Assembly (NCBI GenBank): GCA_934432885.1
Contig: CAKRYY010000023.1
Span: forward strand, 1 to 44,721
Source of the DNA: an uncultured Lachnospiraceae bacterium
Lineage (GTDB): Bacteria > Bacillota > Clostridia > Lachnospirales > Lachnospiraceae
Direction: 5' to 3'
DNA length: 44,721 bases
A model generated the notes under the pieces. It worked only from the letters and a program-made list of their open reading frames with translations, made no database searches and was not told the origin of the DNA. This document shows, piece by piece, positions 33,953 to 43,011 of this stretch. The position numbers and the translations under genes are program-made. Position 1 is the stretch's first letter, and every line of letters starts with the position of its first letter.

Positions 33953-34183
33953 ATGAAAACAGTACAGATTTCTTTAAATTCTATCGATAAGGTAAAATCT
34001 TTCGTAAATGACATTACCCGTTTTGATTATGATTTCGATCTTGTATCCGGAAGATATGTCATCGACGCAAAGTCCATTATGGGAATCTTCAGTCTTGACC
34101 TGTCCAAGCCGATTGACCTGAACATTCATGCAGAAGACAATGTAGATGAAGTATTAGACGTATTAAAGCCTTACATCATCTAA
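33953..34183 (+). CDS. HPr-like protein lacking the phosphorylatable histidine
   Basis: A 76-aa HPr-fold protein. The HPr active-site loop (GLHARPA with His15) is replaced by NSIDKVKSF, so PTS phosphotransfer is not possible. The regulatory-serine region is kept: DAKSIMGIFSLD matches the Ser46 motif. This is the pattern of Bacillus Crh, which works with CcpA in catabolite repression. The ATG at 33953 is chosen for its AAGGAAGG site. It is a single-gene transcript with its own promoter and terminator. Crh-like function is inference. Confidence 0.82.
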   Translation: MKTVQISLNSIDKVKSFVNDITRFDYDFDLVSGRYVIDAKSIMGIFSLDLSKPIDLNIHAEDNVDEVLDVLKPYII

Positions 34184-34206
34184 TTTCCCACTTGAAACTG
34201 AGAACA

Positions 34207-34237
34207 CAAAGAATCCTGCTTTGCAGGATTCTTTTTT
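34207..34237 (+). terminator. Terminator of the HPr-like gene, shared with thiI
   Basis: Perfect 12-bp stem AAAGAATCCTGC / GCAGGATTCTTT with a 3-nt loop and a run of T on the plus strand. It lies between convergent genes; on the minus strand the tail is weaker (TTTGTGTT) but may still serve thiI. Confidence 0.9.
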
Positions 34238-34265
34238 TATGCAATAGAAAATTCCTTTACATCCT

Positions 34266-35462
34266 TTACAGGCTTTCCTCCATCGGAGAGACCACTACCA
34301 GCTCTTTTGTATCAAGTGCAGTCTTTACCAGCTCGTCTATCTTCTCTTCCAGATTTTTTTCATGCTTTTTGATAATGCCGATATTAGGCTTTGTTACCGG
34401 ATGCTTTGCCACAAAAATCGTACAGCAATCCTCATAGGGCAGAATCGAAGTCTCATACGTGCCGATTTTTTCAGAAATTTCAACAATTTCCTGCTTGTCC
34501 ATACCAATCAGAGGACGGTACACCGGCATGGTGCACACCTCGTTGGTTGCCGCAAGGCTGTGCATGGTCTGCGAAGCCACCTGTCCGATGCTTTCACCGG
34601 TAATCAGTCCCAGACACTGCGTTTCCTCTGCAATCTGTTCCGCAATCTTCATCATATAACGGCGCATGATAATCGTGAGCTCATCATGCGGACATTTCTC
34701 ATAGATATAAAGCTGAATATCCGTAAAATTGATGATGTGCAGATAAATAGGGCCTGAATATCTGGAAACGATTCTTGCCAGATCCACAACCTTCTGCTTT
34801 GCACGCTCGCTCGTATATGGCGGTGCATGGAAATATACCGCATCAATTTTAACGCCGCGCTTTGCAATCATATACCCGGCAACCGGAGAATCAATTCCGC
34901 CGGATAAAAGGAGCATACCCTTTCCATTGGTTCCGACCGGCATTCCACCGGGACCGGGTAAGATGATTGAATAAATATAAATTTTTTCACGAATTTCAAT
35001 GTTTAAGAGAATATCGGGATGATGAACGTCTACCCGCATTTCTGGAAATGCGTCCAAAATGATGCCGCCCATTTCCACATTGATTTCCATGGAATCCATC
35101 GGATAATCCTTGCGCGCTCTCCTTGCAGCGACCTTAAAGGTCTGGTTCTTTTCCGGATAGGCAGCCTCAATATAGGAAACGACCGCTTTGCCAAGCTGCT
35201 CAAAGCCCTCATCCTCTACAACAACCACTGGGCATATTCCCGAAATGCCAAAGACTGTGCCAAGCTGCGCCACCGTATCCTCATAGTCAAATTCTGTCAG
35301 AGCATCTACATAGATTCTTCCCTGTGCCTTGTGTACCTCAAAGGTTCCCTCACATCTTTTCAAGGCGTATTTTATCTGATGCACAAGTGCATCCTCAAAC
35401 AGATACCTGTTTTTTCCCTTTACGCCAATTTCCGCATATTTAATCAAAAATGATGTAAACAT
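34266..35462 (-). CDS. thiI: tRNA 4-thiouridine synthase ThiI
   Basis: A 398-aa enzyme with ferredoxin-like/THUMP N-terminal domains and a PP-loop domain (LLSGGIDSPVAGYM). It is the short form without a rhodanese domain, as in most Gram-positives. It adenylates U8 of tRNA and inserts sulfur; the sulfur donor is probably the cysteine desulfurase encoded 30 bp upstream. Confidence 0.96.
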   Translation of the reverse strand: MFTSFLIKYAEIGVKGKNRYLFEDALVHQIKYALKRCEGTFEVHKAQGRIYVDALTEFDYEDTVAQLGTVFGISGICPVVVVEDEGFEQLGKAVVSYIEAAYPEKNQTFKVAARRARKDYPMDSMEINVEMGGIILDAFPEMRVDVHHPDILLNIEIREKIYIYSIILPGPGGMPVGTNGKGMLLLSGGIDSPVAGYMIAKRGVKIDAVYFHAPPYTSERAKQKVVDLARIVSRYSGPIYLHIINFTDIQLYIYEKCPHDELTIIMRRYMMKIAEQIAEETQCLGLITGESIGQVASQTMHSLAATNEVCTMPVYRPLIGMDKQEIVEISEKIGTYETSILPYEDCCTIFVAKHPVTKPNIGIIKKHEKNLEEKIDELVKTALDTKELVVVSPMEESL

Positions 35463-35492
35463 AATCTCTCCTGTTCTTTGGTGCCGTCCTCA

Positions 35493-36653
35493 TCAGTGCC
35501 TTGTATATTTGCGAAGCACCGGAACAATATCATACAACGTCTGCAGCGTATAGTCAATTTCTGTTTCCGTTGTAAATACGGAAAAGCTGAACCGCAGCGT
35601 AGAATCCAGCATATCCTTTTCCAGCCCGATTGCCCGCAGCGTGTCAGAGGGCTTCGGCGCTTTATTGGATGCACAGGCGCTTCCGGCAGAAACATAGATG
35701 CCTTTTTCCTCCAGTGCATGCAGCAGCACCTCGCTCCGGATTCCTCTGAAGGAAACGCTCACAACATGCGGCGCGCTCCGTTCTCCGGTCAGTCCGTTTA
35801 TCTTTACTTCGGGAAGCTGCAAAACGCCCTGTACGAACCGCTCCTTCAACTCATACATGACAGCCCGCTCCTGTTCCAGATTTTCATAAATGGTTTCCAC
35901 TGCCTTGCCAAGCCCTGCAATTCCCGGAACGTTTTCCGTCCCTGAGCGCATCCCCTTCTGCTGTCCACCGCCGAACAGAATCGGTGTAATCTTGGTCCCC
36001 TCCGCAATGTACAGAAAACCAATGCCCTTAGGTCCGTGTATCTTATGCCCGCTGACGGAAAGCAGGTCAATGTGCATACGCTTAGGCCAGATACGGAATT
36101 TTCCATAGCCCTGCACCGCATCCACATGAAATACGATTCCCGGATTTATGCTCTTAATCAGCGCTCCTGCTTCTTCTACCGGCTGCAGGGAGCCGATTTC
36201 ATTATTCGTGTGCATCATGGATACCAGTATCGTATCACGCCTTATAGCCCTGCGCAGGTCCTCAAGCCGGACGATTCCGCAGCTATCCACCGGAAGATAG
36301 GTTACCTGAAAGCCCTGGTCCTCCAGATAGCGCATTGTCTGCAGGATTGCAGGATGCTCGATACAGGTCGTAATCAGATGGCAGCCTGCCCGTCTGTTCG
36401 CCATTGCCGCGCCAATCAGCGCGAGGTTATCAGACTCTGTACCGCCGGAGGTAAACAGAATCTCTTTTGCGTTTACCTTGAGGTTTCTTGCAATCACTTC
36501 TTTTGCAACGCGGACATATTTTTCCGCTTCCACACCCTTCATGTGCATACTGGATGGATTTCCATAATCCTCCAGCATCACTCTGTTCATGATTTCCGCC
36601 ACGCAGGTAAAGCTCTTGGTTGTGGCAGAATTGTCCAGATATACCTCCATCAT
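35493..36653 (-). CDS. Cysteine desulfurase (NifS/IscS family)
   Basis: A 386-aa PLP enzyme. PLP lysine K204 is in SGHKIHGPKG and the sulfur-carrying C327 in AGSACAS, with the N-terminal YLDNSATTK motif. Located directly before thiI, it likely corresponds to NifZ-type desulfurases dedicated to tRNA thiolation. GGAG lies 8 nt before the ATG. Confidence 0.95.
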   Translation of the reverse strand: MMEVYLDNSATTKSFTCVAEIMNRVMLEDYGNPSSMHMKGVEAEKYVRVAKEVIARNLKVNAKEILFTSGGTESDNLALIGAAMANRRAGCHLITTCIEHPAILQTMRYLEDQGFQVTYLPVDSCGIVRLEDLRRAIRRDTILVSMMHTNNEIGSLQPVEEAGALIKSINPGIVFHVDAVQGYGKFRIWPKRMHIDLLSVSGHKIHGPKGIGFLYIAEGTKITPILFGGGQQKGMRSGTENVPGIAGLGKAVETIYENLEQERAVMYELKERFVQGVLQLPEVKINGLTGERSAPHVVSVSFRGIRSEVLLHALEEKGIYVSAGSACASNKAPKPSDTLRAIGLEKDMLDSTLRFSFSVFTTETEIDYTLQTLYDIVPVLRKYTRH

Positions 36654-36689
36654 GTCAGACGCTCCTTTTCCTTCTGGTATAGTATATGT

Positions 36690-37430
36690 TCAGGATTCCA
36701 AATGGTACATTATCCATGCAAGCATCGTAAAGCCCGCCGTCTCTGTCCGCAGGATACGCCGCCCCATCGTAACGGGTAAAACACCCTTCTCTATTGCAGC
36801 GGCAATCTCGCTTTCTTCAAAACCGCCCTCAGGTCCGATAAAGACAGCAATGCTCTGCCCAGGCTGTATGCTGGAAATCAGCCGCTTTGTCTGTTCCATC
36901 CCCTCCGCAAGCTCATAGGGGATCAGCTTACAGTCCATTTCCTCTGCATAAGCAAGCGCCTGTGCCATCGTCATAACGCCATGCACATTTGGAACAATTC
37001 TGCGTTTGCTCTGCTTGGCTGCCGCCTGCGCAATTCCCTGCCATCTTTCGAGCCTGCTCTTTTCTTTCTTAGCGTCCAGCTTCACAACACACCGCTTCGC
37101 CGCAACCGGAATGATTTCATAAGCGCCAAGCTCCACCGCCTTCTGAATAATCAGTTCCATCTTGTCTGCTTTGGGAAGTCCCTGAAACAAATATACTCTG
37201 GAGGGCAGTTCAAGCCCATCCTCCTTGATAAAACGCAGTCTGCATACAACGCTCTGCGCAGAGATTTCTTCAATCTGGCAGCGATATTCCCTGCCGTCTA
37301 TGCCGTTGCTTACGGCAATTTCTTCGCCTGGCTTCATCCGCAGGACATTTTTAATATGATTTACATCATTCCCCAGAATGGTAATCGTTTTGCCGTCAAT
37401 CTGTCCCGGCTCTACAAAAAACTGATACAT
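36690..37430 (-). CDS. rsmE: 16S rRNA (uracil1498-N3)-methyltransferase RsmE
   Basis: A 246-aa SPOUT-fold methyltransferase with a PUA-like N-terminal domain. The trefoil-knot SAM motifs are FIGPEGGFEESEIAAA and MGRRILRTETAG. It methylates U1498 of 16S rRNA. It starts 12 bp after prmA, a very common pairing. Confidence 0.95.
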   Translation of the reverse strand: MYQFFVEPGQIDGKTITILGNDVNHIKNVLRMKPGEEIAVSNGIDGREYRCQIEEISAQSVVCRLRFIKEDGLELPSRVYLFQGLPKADKMELIIQKAVELGAYEIIPVAAKRCVVKLDAKKEKSRLERWQGIAQAAAKQSKRRIVPNVHGVMTMAQALAYAEEMDCKLIPYELAEGMEQTKRLISSIQPGQSIAVFIGPEGGFEESEIAAAIEKGVLPVTMGRRILRTETAGFTMLAWIMYHLES

Positions 37431-37442
37431 AAGCCGCTTTCC

Positions 37443-38429
37443 TTAATTTTTTCTGGCAGTCACGCTGACCCATTCGCCCTGATATGTGACCTCCAGCACC
37501 TCAAGCCCCGCTGCACGTACAGCAGCCGTTACCGTCTCTTCCTTATCATCAATGATTCCGGAGGTAATATAAATACCGCCCTTTTTCAAATGCGGAAGAA
37601 TTACCGGAGTCAGCGGCACAAGCACATCTGCAAGGATATTCGCCACTACAATATCATAGCAGTCATAACCGACTTCATCCTGTACCTCTTTTTCCGTAAT
37701 AATATTACCGATGATAAGCTTTAATTTTTCAGGCGCAATGCCATTTGCCTCTTTATTTTCCTTTACTGCATCCACAGCACAGGGGTCAAGGTCTGTTCCA
37801 ACCGCCTCCTTAATGCCGTACAGGAGCGACACAATTGACAAAATTCCGCTTCCTGTACCGACATCCAAAAGCCTCGTCTCGGGCGTAATATATTTTTTTA
37901 GCTGCCGGATACAAAGTTGCGTCGTTTCGTGCATACCGGTTCCAAATGCTGTACCGGGGTCGATATGAAGAATCTTTTTTCCCATATCCTCCGCCTGTAC
38001 ATCCTCCCACGAGGGAATTACCAGCAAATCATCTATTGTAAACTGATGGAAATACTGCTTCCAGTTGTTAATCCAGTCAATGTCCTCGGTCTCGTCTACG
38101 GTAACGGTTCCCGCGCCAATATCCATAAAGCTGCGCAGCTCCTCCAGCTCGGCTTTTACCTTTTTAAGTATGACATCCGTGTCAGTTTCTTCCTCCTGAA
38201 ATAAAAGCCTGCCATTTTCCGTCTCTTCTACAAAAAAGCTCAGGTAGGCAATTCCGTCATCCTCCGGTCCATCCGGCAGAATATCCACAAACATCTGCTC
38301 TTTTTCTGCGGCAGTGAGCGGCACCTTATCCTCTATCTGCGCTCCTTCCAAGCCAATATCATACAGAGAACTGATAATCACATCCTCTGCATCCGTAATT
38401 GTCTCTATGCGGAATTTTTTCCATTTCAT
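37443..38429 (-). CDS. prmA: Ribosomal protein L11 methyltransferase PrmA
   Basis: A 328-aa SAM methyltransferase with the PrmA N-terminal substrate domain and catalytic motifs ILHIDPGTAFGTGMHETTQLC, LLDVGTGSGILSIV and VVANILADVLVPL. It trimethylates ribosomal protein L11. First gene of the prmA-rsmE-desulfurase-thiI run. A TATAAT box at 38493-38488 may belong to its promoter, but I see no good -35. Confidence 0.95.
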   Translation of the reverse strand: MKWKKFRIETITDAEDVIISSLYDIGLEGAQIEDKVPLTAAEKEQMFVDILPDGPEDDGIAYLSFFVEETENGRLLFQEEETDTDVILKKVKAELEELRSFMDIGAGTVTVDETEDIDWINNWKQYFHQFTIDDLLVIPSWEDVQAEDMGKKILHIDPGTAFGTGMHETTQLCIRQLKKYITPETRLLDVGTGSGILSIVSLLYGIKEAVGTDLDPCAVDAVKENKEANGIAPEKLKLIIGNIITEKEVQDEVGYDCYDIVVANILADVLVPLTPVILPHLKKGGIYITSGIIDDKEETVTAAVRAAGLEVLEVTYQGEWVSVTARKN

Positions 38430-38508
38430 AACTTATTTTCCTCCATCGCCCATCTCGCAGCCGCTATTTTTTCATTTTCGGTCATAAATTATATTTTAAC
38501 ATAATAAA

Positions 38509-38551
38509 ACAGAGAACGCCATCCCTTTGGGGAGAATAACGCGTTCCCTGT
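38509..38551 (-). terminator. Terminator of the GH43 transport operon
   Basis: Long hairpin with an outer stem ACAGGGAACGC / GCGTTCTCTGT (11 bp, one G-U) enclosing a small TCCC-CAAA-GGGA stem. Minus-strand tail TTTTATTATG. It lies 16 bp after the GH43 stop. Confidence 0.75.
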
Positions 38552-38566
38552 CTGCTTTTGCTTTTC

Positions 38567-39544
38567 CTATTTTTCTCCATAAGGCTCTATCGTCTGTATC
38601 GAGCCATCTTCATTATAATGAAGCTCTGTAAACTTTATTGTGCGGCGGTGATTGATTCCACCGGAATATTCACAGTCATGATAGAAAATATACCACTTGC
38701 CCTCAAACTCAATAATGGAATGATGCGTTGTCCAGCCAATCACAGGCTCCATGATACGCCCCTGATAGGTAAACGGTCCAAGCGGATTATCTCCTGTCGC
38801 ATACACAATATAATGTGTTGTTCCTGTAGAATAGGACAAATAGTATTTTCCCTTATATTTGTGCATCCATGGAGCTTCAAAGTACCTTCTGTCCTCATCG
38901 GATGCCAGAATGGGATTTCCATTCTCGTCCAGTATCTCCACACCGACGGAGGGCTGTGCAAAGGAAAGCATATCCTCGCTCATAACCGCACACCGTGGCA
39001 TAACCGCAGGCTCCTGCGGACCCGGCTCCTTTCCCTGCGGGTCAAAAACTCCCGTTCTGTATTTTTCGAGCTGACCGCCCCAAAGACCGCCAAAATACAC
39101 ATACACCTTTCCATCATCATCCATAAATGCCGCCGGGTCAATGCTGTAGCTGCCTTCTATATAATTTTCCTCTGCCGCAAAGGGGCCCTCCGGTTTTTCC
39201 GAAATGGCAATTCCAAGCCGGAAATTCCCCTCTTTATCACGCGCCGGAAACACCAGATAATATTTTCCATTCTTATATACGACATCCGGTGCCCACATCT
39301 GGTCACGCACCCAGGGAACGTCCCGCATATTCAGCACTTCACCCTGGTCAACGCACTCCGCGTCAATGCCATCCATCGTAAACACATGGTAATCCTGCAT
39401 CTGATACTCATCACCATTGTCATTGTCCTCTCCATTATGAGGAATGTCATGTGACGGATAGATATATATTTTTCCCTCATACACATGCGCAGACGGGTCT
39501 GCCGTATAAATATGGGTAACAAGGGGTTTTCTTTCTTTGCTCAT
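38567..39544 (-). CDS. Glycoside hydrolase family 43 (arabinofuranosidase/xylosidase type)
   Basis: A 325-aa cytosolic five-bladed propeller enzyme. GH43 acidic triad: D16 (YTADPSAHVYEGK), D136 (SYSIDPAAFMDDDG) and E223 (RYFEAPWMHKY). It likely cleaves arabinose or xylose from imported hemicellulose oligosaccharides. I use the ATG at 39544, which has GGAG 7 nt upstream, over one five codons earlier. Last gene of the binding-protein/permease operon. Subfamily not decided. Confidence 0.92.
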   Translation of the reverse strand: MSKERKPLVTHIYTADPSAHVYEGKIYIYPSHDIPHNGEDNDNGDEYQMQDYHVFTMDGIDAECVDQGEVLNMRDVPWVRDQMWAPDVVYKNGKYYLVFPARDKEGNFRLGIAISEKPEGPFAAEENYIEGSYSIDPAAFMDDDGKVYVYFGGLWGGQLEKYRTGVFDPQGKEPGPQEPAVMPRCAVMSEDMLSFAQPSVGVEILDENGNPILASDEDRRYFEAPWMHKYKGKYYLSYSTGTTHYIVYATGDNPLGPFTYQGRIMEPVIGWTTHHSIIEFEGKWYIFYHDCEYSGGINHRRTIKFTELHYNEDGSIQTIEPYGEK

Positions 39545-39568
39545 TGCTCTCTCCTTCAATGCCTCTTT

Positions 39569-40408
39569 TTATCCTTTTACAGCGCCCGCTGTCAGACCAT
39601 CTACAATCTGATTGCTGAAAATGCAGTATACGATAATTGTAGGAATGATCGCGATAATAATTGCCGCAAACATCTGGGAATAGTTCGTATTATATGGTCC
39701 TACAAACTTTGATAAGGATACCGGCAATGTCTTTTTCATATCATCAGAAATAAATACCATTGCCAGCAGCAGTTCATTCCAGTTTGCCACAAAGGTCATA
39801 AGTCCCGTTACAAAAAGTCCCGTTTTAGACAAGGGCAGCGCTATCTTAAAAAAGATTTCATAAATGGTTGCGCCGTCAATACATGCCGATTCAATCAATT
39901 CATTTGGCATGCTCTGGAAAAATCCCGTCATGATGAATATCGTTACCGGCAGCGAAAAGGTCAGATACGGTATAATGAGTCCCGTCAGGCTGTTGGAAAG
40001 TCCAAGCTTTGCAAACCTCGTAAAGAGCGGAATCATAACGCAGTGAACCGGTATCATCATGCCAAGCAGAAAAAATGTCATGCACGGCTTCGCCAGCTTA
40101 AAACGCAGCCTTCCAATTGCAAATGCCGCCATTGAGCCAATCAGCATACTCAAAATCAACGTTACAGCGCAGACAATAAAGGAATTCAATGTAGCGATTC
40201 CAAGCTTTCCGGCTGTCCATGCAAACGTAAAATTATCAATATAAAAGCTTTCCGGCAAAGCAAACGGTGATGTAAAAATTTCTGAATTGGTCTTGAACGA
40301 CACCATAAACACCCACGAAAGAGGGGCGATATAGAGCACCGCGACAAGCGTAAGGAATATGTAAATACATGCTTTTATGACCGTCGCTCTGGTTTTATTA
40401 TCTTTCAT
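39569..40408 (-). CDS. MalG-type carbohydrate ABC permease
   Basis: A 279-aa inner-membrane protein with about six membrane segments and the EAA-loop motif ELIESACIDGATIYEIFFKIALPLSKTG. The C-terminal VDGLTAGAVKG is typical of the family. It pairs with the MalF-type permease gene 12 bp upstream. It is a useful full-length reference for the truncated permease at 3966-4499. Confidence 0.95.
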   Translation of the reverse strand: MKDNKTRATVIKACIYIFLTLVAVLYIAPLSWVFMVSFKTNSEIFTSPFALPESFYIDNFTFAWTAGKLGIATLNSFIVCAVTLILSMLIGSMAAFAIGRLRFKLAKPCMTFFLLGMMIPVHCVMIPLFTRFAKLGLSNSLTGLIIPYLTFSLPVTIFIMTGFFQSMPNELIESACIDGATIYEIFFKIALPLSKTGLFVTGLMTFVANWNELLLAMVFISDDMKKTLPVSLSKFVGPYNTNYSQMFAAIIIAIIPTIIVYCIFSNQIVDGLTAGAVKG

Positions 40409-40420
40409 AATCTTCCTCCG

Positions 40421-41305
40421 CTACATCTCATAATTCTCTGTCTTGACCACTTTGTTAATGATGCCGGTAACCAGCAGGCACAGTACAATCAGCACAACGC
40501 CGATAGCGCTGGCATAGCCATACTTATTATACTTAAAGCCCTGCGTATACAGATGCGTCGCGAGCACCTCTGTCCTGTGGTTCGGCCCGCCCTCCGTCAT
40601 ATTGAAGATAAGGTCGAAAAACTTGAGTGAGCCAATCGCATTGAGTGACATTGCAGTTGCCACCATCGGTCTGATAAGGGGCAGCGTAATATGAATAAAG
40701 CTTTTTGCCTTGCTGCATCCATCAATATAAGAGGCTTCATACAGGGACTTGCTGATTCCTGAAATCTGTGCCATATAAAGCATCATCGACTGTCCTACAT
40801 ACTGCCATAATGCCACAAAAGCGATAATCCACATCGGAAGAATGATAAATCCATTGGTATCCATAAGCCAGAGCGGACCCTCAATACCAAATTTTTCAAG
40901 AATCTGATTTACTCCAAGCTTCGGGCTGAAAATAAACATCCACAACAGACCTAGCGCAGTAGAGGACAGAACACAGGGAAGGTAGATGATATTTTTAAAT
41001 ACATTCCGTCCCTTTTCTATGTTGGTCAAAAGTGCTGCCAGAAGCAGACCCATAGCAAGCTGTGAAACACAGGAAAATACCAGAAAAAACAGGGAATTTT
41101 TCAATGCGAACACCATGCTCTTATCCTTCAGCATATTTTTATAGTTTGTAAGACCGATAAATTTCGGCGCCGTCAGTCCCTTGTATTCGCAAAAGGAATA
41201 ATATACCGACTGGCAGATTGGCACGAACAGCACCACTACAAACAGCAAAAGCGCCGGCATCAGAAATATTGCGATAGCCTTTTTGTCACGTAATAATTTG
41301 TCCAT
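40421..41305 (-). CDS. MalF-type sugar ABC permease
   Basis: A 294-aa permease with six predicted membrane segments and the EAA motif SLYEASYIDGCSKAKSFIHITLPLIRPM. It forms a heterodimer with the MalG-type protein. No ATPase gene is in this cluster, so the pair should use a shared MsmX/MsmK-type ATPase encoded elsewhere (family knowledge). Confidence 0.95.
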   Translation of the reverse strand: MDKLLRDKKAIAIFLMPALLLFVVVLFVPICQSVYYSFCEYKGLTAPKFIGLTNYKNMLKDKSMVFALKNSLFFLVFSCVSQLAMGLLLAALLTNIEKGRNVFKNIIYLPCVLSSTALGLLWMFIFSPKLGVNQILEKFGIEGPLWLMDTNGFIILPMWIIAFVALWQYVGQSMMLYMAQISGISKSLYEASYIDGCSKAKSFIHITLPLIRPMVATAMSLNAIGSLKFFDLIFNMTEGGPNHRTEVLATHLYTQGFKYNKYGYASAIGVVLIVLCLLVTGIINKVVKTENYEM

Positions 41306-41325
41306 CTGCGATTCCTCTCAATATC

Positions 41326-41358
41326 ATCATGCGGCGCATTTTATATACGCCGCATGAT
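41326..41358 (-). promoter_or_regulatory. Intercistronic hairpin after the binding-protein gene
   Basis: Perfect 11-bp inverted repeat ATCATGCGGCG / CGCCGCATGAT with an 11-nt loop, between the binding-protein stop and the MalF-type start. There is no T run. Such hairpins commonly protect the binding-protein mRNA 3' end and lower permease expression. Confidence 0.7.
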
Positions 41359-41370
41359 ACTACCTGCCAT

Positions 41371-42681
41371 TTAGCGGCAGTTACCTGCATAAAAATCTTC
41401 CATATCTGTAGCCGCCTGCGCAGGTGTCATATCTCCTAAGAATACAGCTACCATCGTATCATCAAAATGTGCTCCTGCTTCCGTAGACGGCATGGACTCG
41501 TTATAGAATCCAAACGTGCCTTTTGCATTGCCGAATACATCCATAACATAAGCAAGCTGTGCCGGTGCTTTGTCTGCATCATACTCAACCTTTGTAACCG
41601 GAATTTTTCCACCGATTTCAGCCGTATACTTCTGTGCCGCATCATCTGTAAAGTATTTCATAAATGCAATACATGCTTCCGGATATTTTGTGCTGGAGCT
41701 CATTGCAAGGGAATCCGATTTTGCAATAACTCTTTCAACACCAGGGAACTGGAATACGCCGCATTTGGATTCAAAATCAGGATTTGAGCCGTTAATCTGT
41801 GCAATCGCCCAGGAGCCCTGAATCAGGATTGCCGCTTCTCCATTATAGAAATTTGCCGTCGCTACATCATTGGTATCTCCTGCTGCCGTTTTCTGGAAAT
41901 ATTTGGATAATTCCACCAGCTTTGTGGCTGCTGACTCAAGCTTTCCATCTTCCCAGCTTGCAGAGCCGTCTGCCAGCGCCGCAAGGTCTACACCCTCCAT
42001 TTCGCAAAGGTAACCAGCTACCATGGATAAGCACCATGCGGTACCTGCCGAAATCGTAATCGGCGTATAGCCTGCTGCCTGGAGCTTTTCACAGGCATCC
42101 AGCATTTCATCCCAGTTTGTCGGCACCTTAGCACCAGCCGCCTCAAACATTTCCGTATTATAAAATGCACATGCTGCAGCAATATTCAATGGCACTGCAT
42201 AGGTCTTTCCATCATAAAGCATCTGTGAGAAAACCGCATCTGAAGTAAAGGTATCCTTCCAGCCATCTGCCAGATATTCATCTAACGGCGCTGCCACTCC
42301 AGGCTCTACATAATCCGTAAGATTCGGGCCCGGGCTTACAATAAATACATCCGGTGTCTCGTTAGAAGCCACAAGTGCGTTCAGCTTAGGATAATACTCT
42401 TCGAGGTTTGTCGTAATCGGCGTTACATGATACTTGCCTTCATAATCCTTGTTAAACCGCTCAATTACCTCTCCATAGCCTTTGGAAATCAAATCCTCTG
42501 TTGCTGTCAGGTCATCCCAGAACATCCATTTAATTTCCTGTACGCCATCCTCTGCGGCTGCCGTCTCTCCGGATGCAGCTGCATCGCCTCCGGCAGACGT
42601 CTGTGTGCTTCCGCCACAGCCCGTCAAAAGCGCAGCTGTCATAGCAACTGACAGAATCACTGATAATAATTTTCTTTTCAT
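41371..42681 (-). CDS. Extracellular solute-binding lipoprotein (oligosaccharide, family 1 type)
   Basis: A 436-aa lipoprotein with a signal peptide and lipobox LLTGC, then a Ser/Ala-rich spacer and an SBP_bac_1-type receptor domain (ETPDVFIVSPGPNLTDYVEPG, YAVPLNIAAACAFYNTEMFEAAG, AAILIQGSWAIAQI). It captures oligosaccharides for the MalFG-type permeases. The ATG at 42681 has GGGAGGG about 9 nt upstream; an earlier start is less likely. Confidence 0.94.
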   Translation of the reverse strand: MKRKLLSVILSVAMTAALLTGCGGSTQTSAGGDAAASGETAAAEDGVQEIKWMFWDDLTATEDLISKGYGEVIERFNKDYEGKYHVTPITTNLEEYYPKLNALVASNETPDVFIVSPGPNLTDYVEPGVAAPLDEYLADGWKDTFTSDAVFSQMLYDGKTYAVPLNIAAACAFYNTEMFEAAGAKVPTNWDEMLDACEKLQAAGYTPITISAGTAWCLSMVAGYLCEMEGVDLAALADGSASWEDGKLESAATKLVELSKYFQKTAAGDTNDVATANFYNGEAAILIQGSWAIAQINGSNPDFESKCGVFQFPGVERVIAKSDSLAMSSSTKYPEACIAFMKYFTDDAAQKYTAEIGGKIPVTKVEYDADKAPAQLAYVMDVFGNAKGTFGFYNESMPSTEAGAHFDDTMVAVFLGDMTPAQAATDMEDFYAGNCR

Positions 42682-42734
42682 TTTATAACCCTCCCTAAAA
42701 GTCAAAAAAGAAATTGTTTTATGTTACTTAAACG

Positions 42735-42769
42735 ATACCACAGCAAATTGTGTTATGCTTTCAAATTGT
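42735..42769 (-). promoter_or_regulatory. Promoter and direct repeats upstream of the binding-protein gene
   Basis: Two CAAATTGT repeats (42744-42751 and 42762-42769), 18 bp apart, overlap a minus-strand promoter: -35 TTGAAA (42764-42759), 18-bp spacer, weak -10 TGGTAT (42740-42735). They are candidate sites for the divergent AraC regulator. The rest of the 330-bp divergent gap (42682-43011) is AT-rich, with an AAAAATTG/CAATTTTT inverted repeat at 42874-42918. Confidence 0.4.
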
Positions 42770-43011
42770 TGTTTGTTGATTATCAATTATTGCTCATATA
42801 TTCTATCACAAAATAGTGTTTTTGTTTAATATTAACTATTTTATAGATTATTTTTCATGCACTTTGCCTCATTAAAAATTGATAATGCGCAACTTTTCGT
42901 ATTTTATAAGCAATTTTTATGTCCCAAAAATTATCATTTTTATTATACTATTATTATACAGCTATAGTAGATTCTTGCTTTTATATATCTTTTCTTAAGA
43001 GAGGTCTTGTT

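Noticed and set aside
38558..39454. 298-codon plus-strand frame opposite GH43
   Set aside because: Lies antisense to a well-supported GH43 gene with full catalytic triad; composition is typical of a shadow frame.
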